This document shows, one piece after another, positions 32,150-42,690 of a stretch of 64,000 nt of DNA. The first letter of the stretch is position 1. Each line of letters begins with the position of its first letter. Under the pieces are notes generated by a model. The model saw nothing but the letters and a program-made list of their open reading frames with translations, was not told the origin of the DNA and made no database searches. This stretch comes from Lachnospiraceae bacterium (lineage in GTDB: Bacteria; Bacillota; Clostridia; Lachnospirales; Lachnospiraceae): assembly GCA_015057835.1 (NCBI GenBank), contig SVDL01000003.1, positions 1-64,000 of the forward strand, in the 5' to 3' direction. The position numbers were made by a program, and so were the translations under genes.

Positions 32150-33442
32150 ATGAAAAAACCTTATTTTGAAATGACAAGACGCGAAATGTCGCTCGAAAGG
32201 GAACGCCTTGAGAGCCGTTTTGAGTATATGAAGAACCTGGGTCTCTCTCTCGATATGTCCCGGGGCAAGCCCTCCAAGGAACAGCTGAAACTGTCCCAGG
32301 GCATGATGGACGTCCTGAACAGCGAGAGCGAGCTCGTCGATGAGACCGGTGCGGACTGCCGGAATTACGGCATTCTCGGCGGTATTCCGGAGGCGAAGCG
32401 CCTCATGGGCGAGATGTCGGAAGTGAAGCCGGAAAATATGCTCATTTTCGGCAACTCGAGCCTCAATGTCATGTTTGACATGGTCTCGCGCTCCTTTACC
32501 CACGGCGTCTGCGAAAATGATCCCTGGATGCATCAGGAAAATGTCAAATTCCTGTGCCCCGTCCCCGGTTACGACCGCCATTTCCGCATCACGGAATATT
32601 TCGGCATCGATATGATCAATGTTCCGATGTCCGAGACGGGACCGGACATGGATATGGTAGAGGATCTTGTGTCAAAGGATCCGACGATCAAGGGAATCTG
32701 GTGTGTGCCGAAATACTCAAACCCGCAGGGATATACCTATTCGGAAGAGACCGTCAAACGCTTCGCGGCGCTTGAGCCCGCGGCCGACGATTTCCGGATC
32801 TACTGGGATAACGCGTATTCGATCCATCACCTCTATGATGATCCGGAGAAACAGGATTATCTGCCGGAGATCCTGGAGGAGTGCGAAAAAGCGGGTCATC
32901 CGGATCTGGCGTACAAATTTATCTCGACATCCAAAGTCTCCTTCCCGGGGTCCGGCATCGCGGCGGTCGCATCTTCCAAGACCAATCTCAGCGATATCAA
33001 GCGTCATATGAGAGTGCAGACGATCGGACACGATAAGGTGAACCAGCTTCGTCATGTCCGCTATTTCAAGGACATCAACGGCATGCGCGCGCATATGAGC
33101 AAGATGGCGGGCATTCTCCGCCCCAAGTTCGAGATGATCTACGAGATGTTCGACCGCAAACTCGGCGGTCTCGGCATTGCGACCTGGACGACGCCGCACG
33201 GCGGATATTTCATTTCCTTTGACGGACTGGAAGGCACGGCAAAAGCAATCGTGGCGATGGCAGCCGATGCAGGCGTGAAGCTCACGCCCGCCGGCGCGAC
33301 ATTCCCCTACGGAATCGACTGGAGAGATACCAATATCCGTATTGCCCCGTCCTATCCGGATATGGAGGAACTGCACACGGCAACAGAGATCTTTACGATC
33401 TGCGTAAGACTGGTAACACTCAATAAACTGCTTCGCGGCTGA
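32150..33442 (+). CDS. PLP-dependent aminotransferase class I/II (aspartate aminotransferase-like)
   Basis: LSLDMSRGKPSKEQLKLS, CVPKYSNPQGYTYSEE, DNAYSIHHL, ISTSKVSFPGSGIAA. Confidence 0.9.
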   Translation: MKKPYFEMTRREMSLERERLESRFEYMKNLGLSLDMSRGKPSKEQLKLSQGMMDVLNSESELVDETGADCRNYGILGGIPEAKRLMGEMSEVKPENMLIFGNSSLNVMFDMVSRSFTHGVCENDPWMHQENVKFLCPVPGYDRHFRITEYFGIDMINVPMSETGPDMDMVEDLVSKDPTIKGIWCVPKYSNPQGYTYSEETVKRFAALEPAADDFRIYWDNAYSIHHLYDDPEKQDYLPEILEECEKAGHPDLAYKFISTSKVSFPGSGIAAVASSKTNLSDIKRHMRVQTIGHDKVNQLRHVRYFKDINGMRAHMSKMAGILRPKFEMIYEMFDRKLGGLGIATWTTPHGGYFISFDGLEGTAKAIVAMAADAGVKLTPAGATFPYGIDWRDTNIRIAPSYPDMEELHTATEIFTICVRLVTLNKLLRG

Positions 33443-33465
33443 CGCGGGCAGAGCAAGGGGTTTCT

Positions 33466-35688
33466 ATGGCAGATAAAGAATTCAATATGGAAGAACTGCG
33501 GAGAGAACTGCAGGAAGCTGTTGAAGAATCGGAAAGAGAGATGTCGGAAACCGCGGAAAATACAGCGGAAACAGAGCCTGATCCCGCCGCAGACGGAAAT
33601 GAAGCGGAAAATGTTCCCGCGCAGGATCCTGCCGAAGAGGCAGTGAATACTGTGGAAAATGCAGCAGAGACAACAACGGGTACTGCGGGAGATAATGCAG
33701 CGGATGCGGCAGCCGGTATTACGGAAAATGTTGCAGATACAGTGACCGGCGCTGCGGGCAATGCGGCAGCCGGTATTACGGAAAATGCTGCAGATATAGT
33801 GACCGGCGCTGCGGAAAATGAGGCTGAAAACCCGGAAAATCCGGGTTCCACAAAAGAATTCCCCGTCAGAGAGATCGAGGAGGCGGAAGAGATCGTCGCG
33901 GTGACGACGGAACCGCTCAAAGCCGAAAAGTATGAGGATCTCGAGGCGGAGAAAGCCGCGCAGGAAGCGAAAGCGGCGCAGGAAGCAAAAGCTGCGCAGG
34001 CTGTCGCGGCAAGGCAGGCGGCGATCGCGGCGGAGAAAGAAGCGGCTGCCGCGGCGAAGGAAGCAGGCAAAGGCCTGCCGTTCCCGGATCAGCCCGGCGT
34101 CACGGACGCATTTGACAGAGACGCGATCACGGCGGCGGTCATGGCGTCCCATGAAAAAGTCGCCCTCGAGACGGAGGAACGGGCACGGGCGGAGGTCAGA
34201 CGCGAGAAAAAGAAAAAGCGCAGGAGGAGAACTGCCCGGAATCTCGGGCTTACATTCCTTCTTCTGCTTCTCCTGGCCGGAATCGCGGGCGGCGCATATT
34301 ACTATATGGTCCGCTATTATTCGACAAGATTCCTGTCCGGAACGATCATAAACGGAAAGGATGTCTCCGGAATGACGACCGCGGAGGTCAAACAGGATCT
34401 CTTCGGTGTTGCGGACACCTATCAGCTGACGATCAAAGAACGCGGCGGCGTCACGGAAGAGCTGACTTCCAAGCAGCTGGGCCGCTCCTATATCGACAAC
34501 AGCCAGGTCGAGACCATCATGGAAGAGCAGGAAAATGAAAAATGGCTCTTCCACATGAGCGATCAGAAGATCTATGAAGTTTCCTTCGATATGGCTTATG
34601 ACAAAAAGCTCGCGCAGGATGCGATCGATCATCTGGAATGCTTTGTCGGCCCCGGCATTACCGCTCCGAAGGACGCCAAACTCTCGACGGACAAGGACGG
34701 CACATATATTGTGACGCCGGAAGAAGAAGGCAACACTCTGGACGAGGAGAAAGCAAAGGCGATGATCGTTGCCGCACTCGATGAGGCGGCACCCGAAGTG
34801 GATCTCGAAGAAGGCGACTGCTATCTGAAACCGGAGGTGTACAGGGACGACGCAAGACTCAATAAGAGAGCGGACTCCTGGAACGCCTACCTCAGCGTCA
34901 ATGTGACGTATACTTTCGGGGATAAATCGGAGACAGTCAACGCGGAAACGGTGCGTCCGTATATCACCGACAACGGGTACGATGTCATTCTCGCGACGGA
35001 CTGGGTGAAGACGCTGGTCTATGCCTGGGGACAGAAATACGACAGCTTCGGTCTTGAGAGAGAATTTACCACCCATGACGGGGTGACGATCAAGATTCCG
35101 GCGGGCGGCGACTACGGCTGGTGCATCAATAAGGAGAAGACCATCGAGGACGTCACGGACTGCATTCTGAACGGAACTACCGGAACAAGAGAACCGATCT
35201 GGCTGTTCAGGGCAATGGGCTGGGACAATAACGACATCACCGGCACGTACTGCGAAGTGAGTATACCGGACCAGCACCTGTGGTGCTATAAGAACGGCGT
35301 GTGCGTCATGGATACCGATGTTGTTACCGGCAAACCGACGCCGGAGCGGATGACGTTCACCGGGTGCTATGCCATCGACGGCAAGAAGCGGGATGCTACG
35401 CTGGGGCGGCTTGACGTTCAGGGGTATGCTTCACCGGTCAGTTTCTGGCTCCCCTTCAATGGAGGCGAGGGTCTGCACGATGCGCCGTGGCGCAGCAATT
35501 TCGGCGGGGATATTTACAAATCCAACGGCTCTCACGGATGCGTCAACATTCCGGAAGAAAAGATGGAAACCATCTTCAACGCCCTGGAGATCGGCAACGC
35601 GGTTATCGTATATGATGACAAGACGCCGGTATCTTCCGCTGTGAGCGCGGAACCCGCGGCAGAGGGCGGCGAAGACAGCAACGGATAA
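33466..35688 (+). CDS. L,D-transpeptidase with peptidoglycan-binding domain
   Basis: Basic stretch plus TM; C-terminal YkuD motif GGDIYKSNGSHGCVNIPEEKM. Confidence 0.9.
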   Translation: MADKEFNMEELRRELQEAVEESEREMSETAENTAETEPDPAADGNEAENVPAQDPAEEAVNTVENAAETTTGTAGDNAADAAAGITENVADTVTGAAGNAAAGITENAADIVTGAAENEAENPENPGSTKEFPVREIEEAEEIVAVTTEPLKAEKYEDLEAEKAAQEAKAAQEAKAAQAVAARQAAIAAEKEAAAAAKEAGKGLPFPDQPGVTDAFDRDAITAAVMASHEKVALETEERARAEVRREKKKKRRRRTARNLGLTFLLLLLLAGIAGGAYYYMVRYYSTRFLSGTIINGKDVSGMTTAEVKQDLFGVADTYQLTIKERGGVTEELTSKQLGRSYIDNSQVETIMEEQENEKWLFHMSDQKIYEVSFDMAYDKKLAQDAIDHLECFVGPGITAPKDAKLSTDKDGTYIVTPEEEGNTLDEEKAKAMIVAALDEAAPEVDLEEGDCYLKPEVYRDDARLNKRADSWNAYLSVNVTYTFGDKSETVNAETVRPYITDNGYDVILATDWVKTLVYAWGQKYDSFGLEREFTTHDGVTIKIPAGGDYGWCINKEKTIEDVTDCILNGTTGTREPIWLFRAMGWDNNDITGTYCEVSIPDQHLWCYKNGVCVMDTDVVTGKPTPERMTFTGCYAIDGKKRDATLGRLDVQGYASPVSFWLPFNGGEGLHDAPWRSNFGGDIYKSNGSHGCVNIPEEKMETIFNALEIGNAVIVYDDKTPVSSAVSAEPAAEGGEDSNG
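33706..33819 (+). repeat. 57-bp coding repeat x2 (19 aa, AAAGITENxADxVTGAAxN)
   Basis: gcggcagccggtattacggaaaatg at 33706 and 33763. Confidence 0.85.
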
Positions 35689-35795
35689 AAAGCTGCCGAA
35701 AGTATAAAAAATATTACTTGATGAACAAATCAAACCGACCGCGGATCCGGTGAGGAGCGCGGCCGGTTCTTGCAGTAAGCATGAGGTAAAATCCC

Positions 35796-36704
35796 ATGGC
35801 AAAACGAAAGAAAAAAAAGGCCGGAAGTGTTTTTCTGACCATTCTTCTTCTCATCTTTCTCGGCGTTTTCGCTTATTCCGGCTATAAACTGATCCGGATC
35901 TATCTCGACTACAAAGCGATCGGGGACGAGTACCACGCGATCGAGGATGCATATACGTCGGAGAATACCGGAGGAGAGGAGAAGACGGCGGAGGAGTCCT
36001 TTACGGAAGAGGAGAAGGACATCATCACGAAAGAACTGGAGAGACTGAAGCAGGACGGCATGGTCTTCGAGGACGCGGAACCGCCCCTTGTCGTGGATTT
36101 TGAGGATCTCCGCAAAGAAAATCCTGACATCGTCGGATGGATCTATGTGGATGCGTTCCCGGAGACGATCAGTTATCCGATCTGCCGGGGCGAAGATAAT
36201 GATTACTATCTCCATCATACCTTCCGGAAGACCTATCTGTTTTCGGGCGCCATCTTCGAGAACTGCGAGAACAGCGCGGATTTTTCGGATCCTCACACTA
36301 TCATTTACGGGCACAACATGAAGAACCGCTCCATGTTCGGCAACCTGAAATTTCTGAAGGAACAGGAGCGGTACGACGAGCATCCGTATTTCTGGATCCT
36401 TACGCCGGACGGAAATTACCGGTATAAGATATTTGCCGCCTTTGACACCAACTACAACAGCGACGTATACACCCTGTTCTCCATCGGCGGAAGCGATTTC
36501 CTCTCCTGGGAGGAAGACCTCAGAACCCGTTCGGCAGTCAAAAATGACATTCCTCTGCGGGGAGATGATCTTGTTGTGACACTGTCCACCTGCACGGCCA
36601 ATTCCTCTGTGCGATGTGTAATCATTGGAAAATGCGTCTCCAGTGCGCGGCCGGACGTTCGCAAACTTGCCAAAGAGGACGATTTTAAAAAGGAGAGCAA
36701 GTAA
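35796..36704 (+). CDS. Class B sortase
   Basis: DIVGWIYVDAFPETISYPICRGEDNDYYLHHTF...HTIIYGHNMKNRSMFGNLKFL...VVTLSTCTANSSVRCVIIGK. Confidence 0.92.
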   Translation: MAKRKKKKAGSVFLTILLLIFLGVFAYSGYKLIRIYLDYKAIGDEYHAIEDAYTSENTGGEEKTAEESFTEEEKDIITKELERLKQDGMVFEDAEPPLVVDFEDLRKENPDIVGWIYVDAFPETISYPICRGEDNDYYLHHTFRKTYLFSGAIFENCENSADFSDPHTIIYGHNMKNRSMFGNLKFLKEQERYDEHPYFWILTPDGNYRYKIFAAFDTNYNSDVYTLFSIGGSDFLSWEEDLRTRSAVKNDIPLRGDDLVVTLSTCTANSSVRCVIIGKCVSSARPDVRKLAKEDDFKKESK

Positions 36705-36711
36705 ACCGTCT

Positions 36712-36811
36712 GAAAATCAGACAGGTTATAAAAACCGTATCGACTTTTCTCACGAAAAATCAGACAGGTTATAAAAATCGTATCGACTTTTCTTGCGAAA
36801 AATCAGATAAT
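36712..36811. repeat. 43-bp direct tandem repeat, about 2.2 copies
   Basis: ATCAGACAGGTTATAAAAAYCGTATCGACTTTTCT starting 36716, 36759 and (partial) 36802. Confidence 0.9.
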
Positions 36812-36854
36812 GGGCATGGTTGACAAATGATCTTTTAAGGAGGGTTGGATCATT

Positions 36855-37655
36855 ATGATGAAAGAAAATAAGCTGCGCCGGATCCTGAAAGAAGGAAAAG
36901 GATCTGTCTCGACACGGATCTGGAGCCCCTGGGCGACGATGATGGAAGCCGCGGCGGCTACGGGACATTTTGATTATCTCGAATTTGTTGCCGAGTATTC
37001 GCCGTACGATCTGCAGCAAATGGAAAACATGGCCCGCGCGTGCGAGCTGCATGACGCAGGGTGCATGATCAAAGTCGATTTCCAGAATCGCTTCTATGTC
37101 GCGCAGAAAGCGATGGCGGCGGGCTTCCAGGCTATTCTTTTCACGGACCACAAGACTCCGGAAGAGGTCGAGGAATCGATCTATATGACGATGCCGGACT
37201 GCCCGGAATACAAAGGCCGTTTCGGATTCCCGAACAACCGCTGGATCAGCTTTAACGGATATATCCCGCAGCTTGACTACGCGAAAATGTGCGCGGACAC
37301 CGTTCGCGTCTTCATGGTGGAAAAAGCGGATACGATGAAAAATATCGAAGCGATCTGCAAAGTGCCCGGCGTCGACATGCTGCAGTTCGGCCCGTCCGAT
37401 TTCAGCCTGAATAACGGATGGAACCGTGCGGATCACATGGAAGACTGCAAAAAAGCGGAAGAGGACATGATCCGGTGCGCACTTGAGAACGGCGTTCAGC
37501 CGCGCTGCGAGATCTACACGCTCGAGGACGCGGAGCGCTATAAAGAGCTGGGCGTAAAGCATTTCAGCATCGGCGATGAGCTGAAGATCCTGAAAGATTA
37601 TTGGAACACGACCGGCAAAGCGGTGAAAGACCTCCGCGACGCCATGGAGAAATAA
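36855..37655 (+). CDS. HpcH/HpaI aldolase family protein
   Basis: GHFDYLEFVAEYSPYDL...FQAILFTDHKTPEEVEE...VDMLQFGPSDFSLNNG. Confidence 0.85.
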   Translation: MMKENKLRRILKEGKGSVSTRIWSPWATMMEAAAATGHFDYLEFVAEYSPYDLQQMENMARACELHDAGCMIKVDFQNRFYVAQKAMAAGFQAILFTDHKTPEEVEESIYMTMPDCPEYKGRFGFPNNRWISFNGYIPQLDYAKMCADTVRVFMVEKADTMKNIEAICKVPGVDMLQFGPSDFSLNNGWNRADHMEDCKKAEEDMIRCALENGVQPRCEIYTLEDAERYKELGVKHFSIGDELKILKDYWNTTGKAVKDLRDAMEK

Positions 37656-37709
37656 GCGTTTTCAGAGTGTGAGAACAGCGGATCCGGACAGGATCCCGGG
37701 AGGTACTGT

Positions 37710-38678
37710 ATGAAAAAGAAGATTCTGAGTTCTTATCCCGCGCCGGAAGAAGGCTTCGCGCCCTTCCGGGAGGAGTTTGACATTACGGTTCCCGAAAAAC
37801 CGATGACGCACGATGAACTTCTGAAAGTCGTCGGAGATTACGACGGGCTCTACGAGATCGTCATAAAGATCGACAAAGAATTTATAGATGCCTGCGCGGC
37901 CGGAAAATGCAAAGTCATCGCCAACAACGGCGTCGGCTATGACAATGTCGATGTCGCCTACGCGACGGAAAAAGGCATTGCGATCGTCAACACCCCGACA
38001 CAGGTCACCGAGGCGACCGCCGAACATGCAGCGACGCTGATCTTCTCCGTGATGAGAAATATTGCCCGTTTCGACAAAGAAGTCCGGAACCATATCTGGG
38101 ATTCTCCGTTTTTCCCGGATAAGCCGGTACAGGTAGAGGGAAGCACTCTCGGCATTATCGGCTTCGGACGGATCGGAAAGCGTGTTGCCCGCAAAGCCCG
38201 GGGGATGGGAATGAAGGTCGTGTACTATGATGCCTTCCGGGCTTCGGAGGAGATTGAGAAAGAGTTCGGCGTTACCTTCATGCCGTTTGAGGAAGTCGTG
38301 AAGACAGCGGACTGCATTACGCTCCATGTGCCGTATACGCCGGAGAACCATCATCTCTTCAACGCGGAGACATTTAAGCAGATGAAAAAGGAAGCATTTC
38401 TTGTCAACTGCTCCCGCGGGCCTGTGGTCGACGAGGCAGCTCTCATCGAGGCCCTGAAAGCGGGCGAGATCAAAGGCGCGGGCCTTGATGTTTACGAAAA
38501 TGAGCCCCACCCGATGGAAGAACTGCTTTCACTCAATAATGTCACCCTGACGCCTCACTGCGCTTCCGGCACATGGAAGACCCGTATCAATATGATGAAA
38601 GAAGGCATCGAAGGGATCTGCGGCGTACTCCGCGGGGAAGTTCCTTATAATGTTGTCAATAAAGAAGTGCTGAAATAA
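37710..38678 (+). CDS. D-2-hydroxyacid dehydrogenase
   Basis: GSTLGIIGFGRIGKRVARKARGMGMKVVYYD; FLVNCSRGPVVDEAALIEALKAGEIKGAGLDVYENEP. Confidence 0.93.
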   Translation: MKKKILSSYPAPEEGFAPFREEFDITVPEKPMTHDELLKVVGDYDGLYEIVIKIDKEFIDACAAGKCKVIANNGVGYDNVDVAYATEKGIAIVNTPTQVTEATAEHAATLIFSVMRNIARFDKEVRNHIWDSPFFPDKPVQVEGSTLGIIGFGRIGKRVARKARGMGMKVVYYDAFRASEEIEKEFGVTFMPFEEVVKTADCITLHVPYTPENHHLFNAETFKQMKKEAFLVNCSRGPVVDEAALIEALKAGEIKGAGLDVYENEPHPMEELLSLNNVTLTPHCASGTWKTRINMMKEGIEGICGVLRGEVPYNVVNKEVLK

Positions 38679-38699
38679 GGACGGGAAAACCCCGAATTA

Positions 38700-38736
38700 C
38701 AGAAGACCGGAGAGCGGGAAGCTTTCCGGTTTTCTG
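38700..38736 (+). terminator. Terminator-like hairpin
   Basis: CAGAAGACCGGA...TCCGGTTTTCTG 12-bp stem. Confidence 0.6.
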
Positions 38737-38933
38737 CTCTGTACATATAATATCTGCTTCGCGATCTCCCGGATACGCGGAGAGTATTGCCTTCCTTCAC
38801 GGGAGGACCGAAAACGAAAATATAAAACTTCCATAAAGCATTTTCAGGCATCTTGCGCACCTTGGCGTGAAGTATTAAAATTCCATTTGTACGGCGCTTT
38901 TGGGAGAAATACGGACGCCGGGGAGGACAGCAT

Positions 38934-39770
38934 TTGTTCGGATATGTGATCTGCAACAAAAATGAAATGAAGATCCGGGACTACGAGACGTACCGGTCCT
39001 ATTACTGCGGGCTCTGCCACACGCTTCTGAAACGATACGGAAGAAAAGGGCAGGCCCTGCTTTCCTATGACCTCACATTTCTGAATATCCTTCTGGAATC
39101 CCTCTACGAGGAACCCCTCACGGAAAGAAAAGAGCGCTGTATCGTTCATCCCGTGGGAAAACATCACATGGTCTATAACGAGATCACGGAATACACGGCG
39201 GATATGTGTGTCCTCCTGACGTATTATAAGCTGCTCGATGACTGGAAGGATGAACACTCAGTCCCGCGCCGCGCGGGAGCGCAGGCACTTGCGGGAGCGG
39301 TGCGCAAAATAGAGAAGCTGTATCCCGGACAGGCGAGAGCCGTTCGAGAATGCATTTCCCAGCTCTCCGTCTACGAGAAAAAGAATGAGTCGGATCTTGA
39401 TAAAGTGGCGGGACTCACCGGCCATATGCTCGCGGAGGTATTTTCCTATCGAAGCGACGAGTGGACGGACGAGATGCAGATGGTCGGCTTTTATCTCGGA
39501 AAATACATCTATCTTGTGGATGCCTATGTCGATCTGAAGAAAGATGTGAAGAAGGGCAGTTACAACGTCTGGAAGCATTATGTCCACCGGAAGGACTTTG
39601 ACGCACTGGTGGAGAATACTCTCACCATGATGATGTCGGAGTGCGCCCGGTTCTTCGAGCGGCTGCCCATCGTCCAGAATGATGAGATCCTGCGGAATAT
39701 CCTGTATTCCGGCGTTTGGGTCAGATATAACTCCTGCAAGGAAAAAGAGATCAAAGGAGCGAAAGAATGA
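38934..39770 (+). CDS. DUF5685-like protein
   Basis: [61 protein letters not shown]. Confidence 0.75.
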   Translation: MFGYVICNKNEMKIRDYETYRSYYCGLCHTLLKRYGRKGQALLSYDLTFLNILLESLYEEPLTERKERCIVHPVGKHHMVYNEITEYTADMCVLLTYYKLLDDWKDEHSVPRRAGAQALAGAVRKIEKLYPGQARAVRECISQLSVYEKKNESDLDKVAGLTGHMLAEVFSYRSDEWTDEMQMVGFYLGKYIYLVDAYVDLKKDVKKGSYNVWKHYVHRKDFDALVENTLTMMMSECARFFERLPIVQNDEILRNILYSGVWVRYNSCKEKEIKGAKE

Positions 39771-40507
39771 TCGCTGATCCCTACAGAGTTCTCGGCATCC
39801 GGGAGGATGCGACGGACCAGGAACTGAAAAAAGCATATCGTGACCTGAGCAAGAAGTATCATCCAGACGCCAACCCCAACAATCCGAAGGCGGCGGAGGA
39901 GAAGTTCAAGGAGATCCAGGAAGCTTACCGGCAGATCACAGACGCGAGAGAGCGTGGTACGAGCGCCTACGGAAGAGAGCCGCAGCCGTCCGACTCTTAC
40001 TCGTCTTCTTCCGGCAGCAGCGGACAGCAGTACTCCTATAAGGAGTATTCCAGTGCCTCCAGCGCGTTCGACGATTTCTTTACGCAGTGGAGAAAAGCGC
40101 AGGAACAGCAGTATTCCGGCTATCAGGGAACCGGCAGCGGGCATTATGAGAACGCGATGCAGGCTGCTGTCAATTATATCAACGCGAACCATTATCAGGA
40201 AGCGGTCAATGCGCTCGGCAGCATTCCCGTCTCCGAGCGGGATGCCCAGTGGTACTATGTGAGCGCCATCGCGAACCAGGGCGTCGGAAACAATTTCACA
40301 GCGATGCAGTATGCGAAGAGAGCGGTGGACATGGACCCGGCCAATTATATGTACGCGCAGCTTCTGAGACGCCTGCAGGGCGGCGGCGCCCGCTATCAGT
40401 CAAGAGGGGCGGAATATTCGCCGGCCAGCGTCAATCCGGGCTGGTGCCTGTCCATGTGCGCGCTGAATCTGCTGTGCAACTGCTTCGGCAACGGATTCTA
40501 CTGCTGA
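39767..40507 (+). CDS. J-domain (DnaJ-like) protein
   Basis: [55 protein letters not shown] overlap with the upstream gene. Confidence 0.92.
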   Translation: MIADPYRVLGIREDATDQELKKAYRDLSKKYHPDANPNNPKAAEEKFKEIQEAYRQITDARERGTSAYGREPQPSDSYSSSSGSSGQQYSYKEYSSASSAFDDFFTQWRKAQEQQYSGYQGTGSGHYENAMQAAVNYINANHYQEAVNALGSIPVSERDAQWYYVSAIANQGVGNNFTAMQYAKRAVDMDPANYMYAQLLRRLQGGGARYQSRGAEYSPASVNPGWCLSMCALNLLCNCFGNGFYC

Positions 40508-40590
40508 TCTTTGTTCTGTTGGAAAAACATCTGCCGCATGTCCGCCCCTTTCGGCGCAGGCTTGAAAACGGCAATTTCATAAAGTCCTGT

Positions 40591-42252
40591 CTATTTAAAG
40601 CAGAAAATATACTCCAGTGCGGCGAACCTCACCCGGTCGCCGTCCCGGAGTTTTTTCTTTTCTCTTCCGAGAACGGCTGTTTCATTCAAAAACGTTCCGT
40701 TCGTGCTGTTCAGATCCTCCAGAAAGTATCCGTCCTCCCCGATATGGATCTTGGCGTGCATCCGGCTGACTGTGTCGTCCCGGATCACGAGGCCGTATTT
40801 TCCGGGCTGCGTGCCTAAAATGACGGTCTTCTCCGGAAGCCCCACGGCGGGCTGCCAGAAGCCGGGGGCCGGTACCAGCATCGCCCGGACGTTCATGGAA
40901 GAACCGAGAACGGTCGTCCCTCGTTTTTCCGTGTCTGACGCTTCGGGAAAGGAAAAGCAGGAGACAGATGCCGGTTCTCTATATATTTTTTCGCGGTTCT
41001 GCGAAGCGCCCGGAGAAAACGGCGCCGCCTGCTTCCGCGGAGATTCCGGCAGGGAGACTGCCGGTTTTTCTGGCAGATCTGCAGGGAAGACCGATTCCGG
41101 TTTTCTGTTTTTTCTCTGCCCCCGTCCGCACAGAAATCCCGCCGCCCCGAGAACTGCGCTGAGTACGCCGAATACACAGGCCGCCGCGGGCACCGCTCCC
41201 GACGGGAATGCCGTTGTGATCGAGAAGAAAGTCAATGCGGCTGTAATGACGGTACAGATGACAAAAAGGACCAGGGTCGCTGTGCGCCTGGCGGAGAGAG
41301 CTGTCCGGAGTTTTTTCCGGGGACCCGGCTCATCGGGAGCCGGGAACGTCAGCGAGGAGGCCGACAGTGAGGAGTTCGTCCGCGAGGCAGCTGACAGCGA
41401 GGGGTTCCTCAGCGAGGAGTTCATCAGTGAAGCAGCCGTCAGAGTAGAGGCCGTCAGTGAAGAGTCCGTCATCGGGGCAGCCGTCACAGAAGGATCCGTC
41501 AGAAAGGGATCAGCAGCAGAAAAGCCGGTCAGTCCGGGATCTGTCAGGGAGGAAGCTGCGCTGTTTTCATAAGGAATATACGTTTCGGAAAAGAAGGTAC
41601 TTCCCTGTCTGTCCTCTTCCGGATCTTCTTCCTGCGGTCGGAATTCCTGCAGCCGGAATTCCTGCGAAACGGTCTGTGAAGGATCGTCACGGAGACTGCC
41701 GGGAGCGGAAAAGTCCGCTGCGGACTCCAGCAGAAGCATTTCCGGTGAAACGGCGGGATCGGAGGACCGGCGGTAGAGGCGGTAAGTCAGAAGGAGCGCT
41801 CCCGCATCAGAGGGATCAAGGTGCTCCAGGAAGTACTGCATAACGCTGTGCAGGCTCTGCCAGGGATTCTCCGCCCCTTCCGGGAGATAGCAGAGCTTCA
41901 GGACAAAAGGCTCCTCCCGGAAATAGATGTAATCCGGGTGAAGAGGAACTCTCGCCATATCGAGAAGGCAGTCTGTGAGGGAGCGGAGCGCATCGCTGAG
42001 AGAGGCGAGAAAACGCCGCAGAAAGTCCTCCCGCAGCGGTCCGCGGTCGGAGAGCGAGGAGACCGGCTTGCAGGAAGAGATGTCAAAGGACAGAAAGGTA
42101 CAGCCGTCAAATTTCGTGAGGAGACAGGGCAGAATATAGTCTGTGCCTCCGGAGAGCAGCATGTGCATCTCGTAGGAATCGGGAGCCGGTTCTCTGTCCG
42201 GCAGAAAATTAATATAGTTGCGGTTGAGAGACCTTGTGTATCGGATTTCCAT
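40591..42252 (-). CDS. FHA-domain membrane protein with DUF6382-like N-terminus (Tad-locus associated)
   Basis: C-terminal FHA: YGLVIRDDTVSRMHAKIHIGEDGYFLEDLNSTNGTFLNE; start MEIRYTRSLNRNYINFLP; TM pair in the middle. Confidence 0.85.
   Translation of the reverse strand: MEIRYTRSLNRNYINFLPDREPAPDSYEMHMLLSGGTDYILPCLLTKFDGCTFLSFDISSCKPVSSLSDRGPLREDFLRRFLASLSDALRSLTDCLLDMARVPLHPDYIYFREEPFVLKLCYLPEGAENPWQSLHSVMQYFLEHLDPSDAGALLLTYRLYRRSSDPAVSPEMLLLESAADFSAPGSLRDDPSQTVSQEFRLQEFRPQEEDPEEDRQGSTFFSETYIPYENSAASSLTDPGLTGFSAADPFLTDPSVTAAPMTDSSLTASTLTAASLMNSSLRNPSLSAASRTNSSLSASSLTFPAPDEPGPRKKLRTALSARRTATLVLFVICTVITAALTFFSITTAFPSGAVPAAACVFGVLSAVLGAAGFLCGRGQRKNRKPESVFPADLPEKPAVSLPESPRKQAAPFSPGASQNREKIYREPASVSCFSFPEASDTEKRGTTVLGSSMNVRAMLVPAPGFWQPAVGLPEKTVILGTQPGKYGLVIRDDTVSRMHAKIHIGEDGYFLEDLNSTNGTFLNETAVLGREKKKLRDGDRVRFAALEYIFCFK
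41348..41557. repeat. 15-bp coding minisatellite, about 14 units (5-aa S/T/L-rich repeat)
   Basis: gtcagcgaggaggcc gacagtgaggagttc gtccgcgaggcagct ... gtcagggaggaagct in uninterrupted 15-bp register. Confidence 0.9.
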
Positions 42253-42259
42253 AGGAACC

Positions 42260-42676
42260 TCATGAGGACGGCGGGACCGCTTTTTTCGCGGCAGCGATGA
42301 GCTGCAGGATGCGGACCGTGTCCGTTTTTTCGTAGACGAGTGACGCGGAATCTTCCCATTCCCCGGAGGAGAGGAGCGGAAATGTCCGCAGCTTCCAGGT
42401 GACCGTTCTTTTCTGTCTGCTGTCTTCCGGGACAGCTTCATAACTGTCTTCCAGAAATAAAACAGAGATCTCCTGTTCCCTGCCCGTGACAGCCCACGCG
42501 CAGGCTGTCGATGAGAGGATCGAGCGGTTATGAACGTGCGCGATGAGATACAGGAGAAGAAGCAGGACCAGAAGGACCGGAGGGAGGAGAAGAGAAGCCT
42601 CGACCGTAAAAGCGGCCGGTGCGGAGGGGCGGGACCGGGCGGGAGAGCCTGTTTTCCGAATAAGGGAAAGAATCAT
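42260..42676 (-). CDS. TadE-like pilus assembly protein
   Basis: AAFTVEASLLLPPVLLVLLLLLYLIAHVHNRSIL. Confidence 0.75.
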   Translation of the reverse strand: MILSLIRKTGSPARSRPSAPAAFTVEASLLLPPVLLVLLLLLYLIAHVHNRSILSSTACAWAVTGREQEISVLFLEDSYEAVPEDSRQKRTVTWKLRTFPLLSSGEWEDSASLVYEKTDTVRILQLIAAAKKAVPPSS

Positions 42677-42690
42677 GAATACCTCCGGGA

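Noticed and set aside
33352-35277. 641-aa antisense ORF
   Set aside because: It lies opposite a clear L,D-transpeptidase gene; long antisense frames are common opposite biased GC-rich codons.
41348-41557. FHA linker as a classical pentapeptide-repeat beta-helix
   Set aside because: The five-residue period is present, but the A(D/N)LXX pattern is not; it looks like a Ser/Thr-rich linker.
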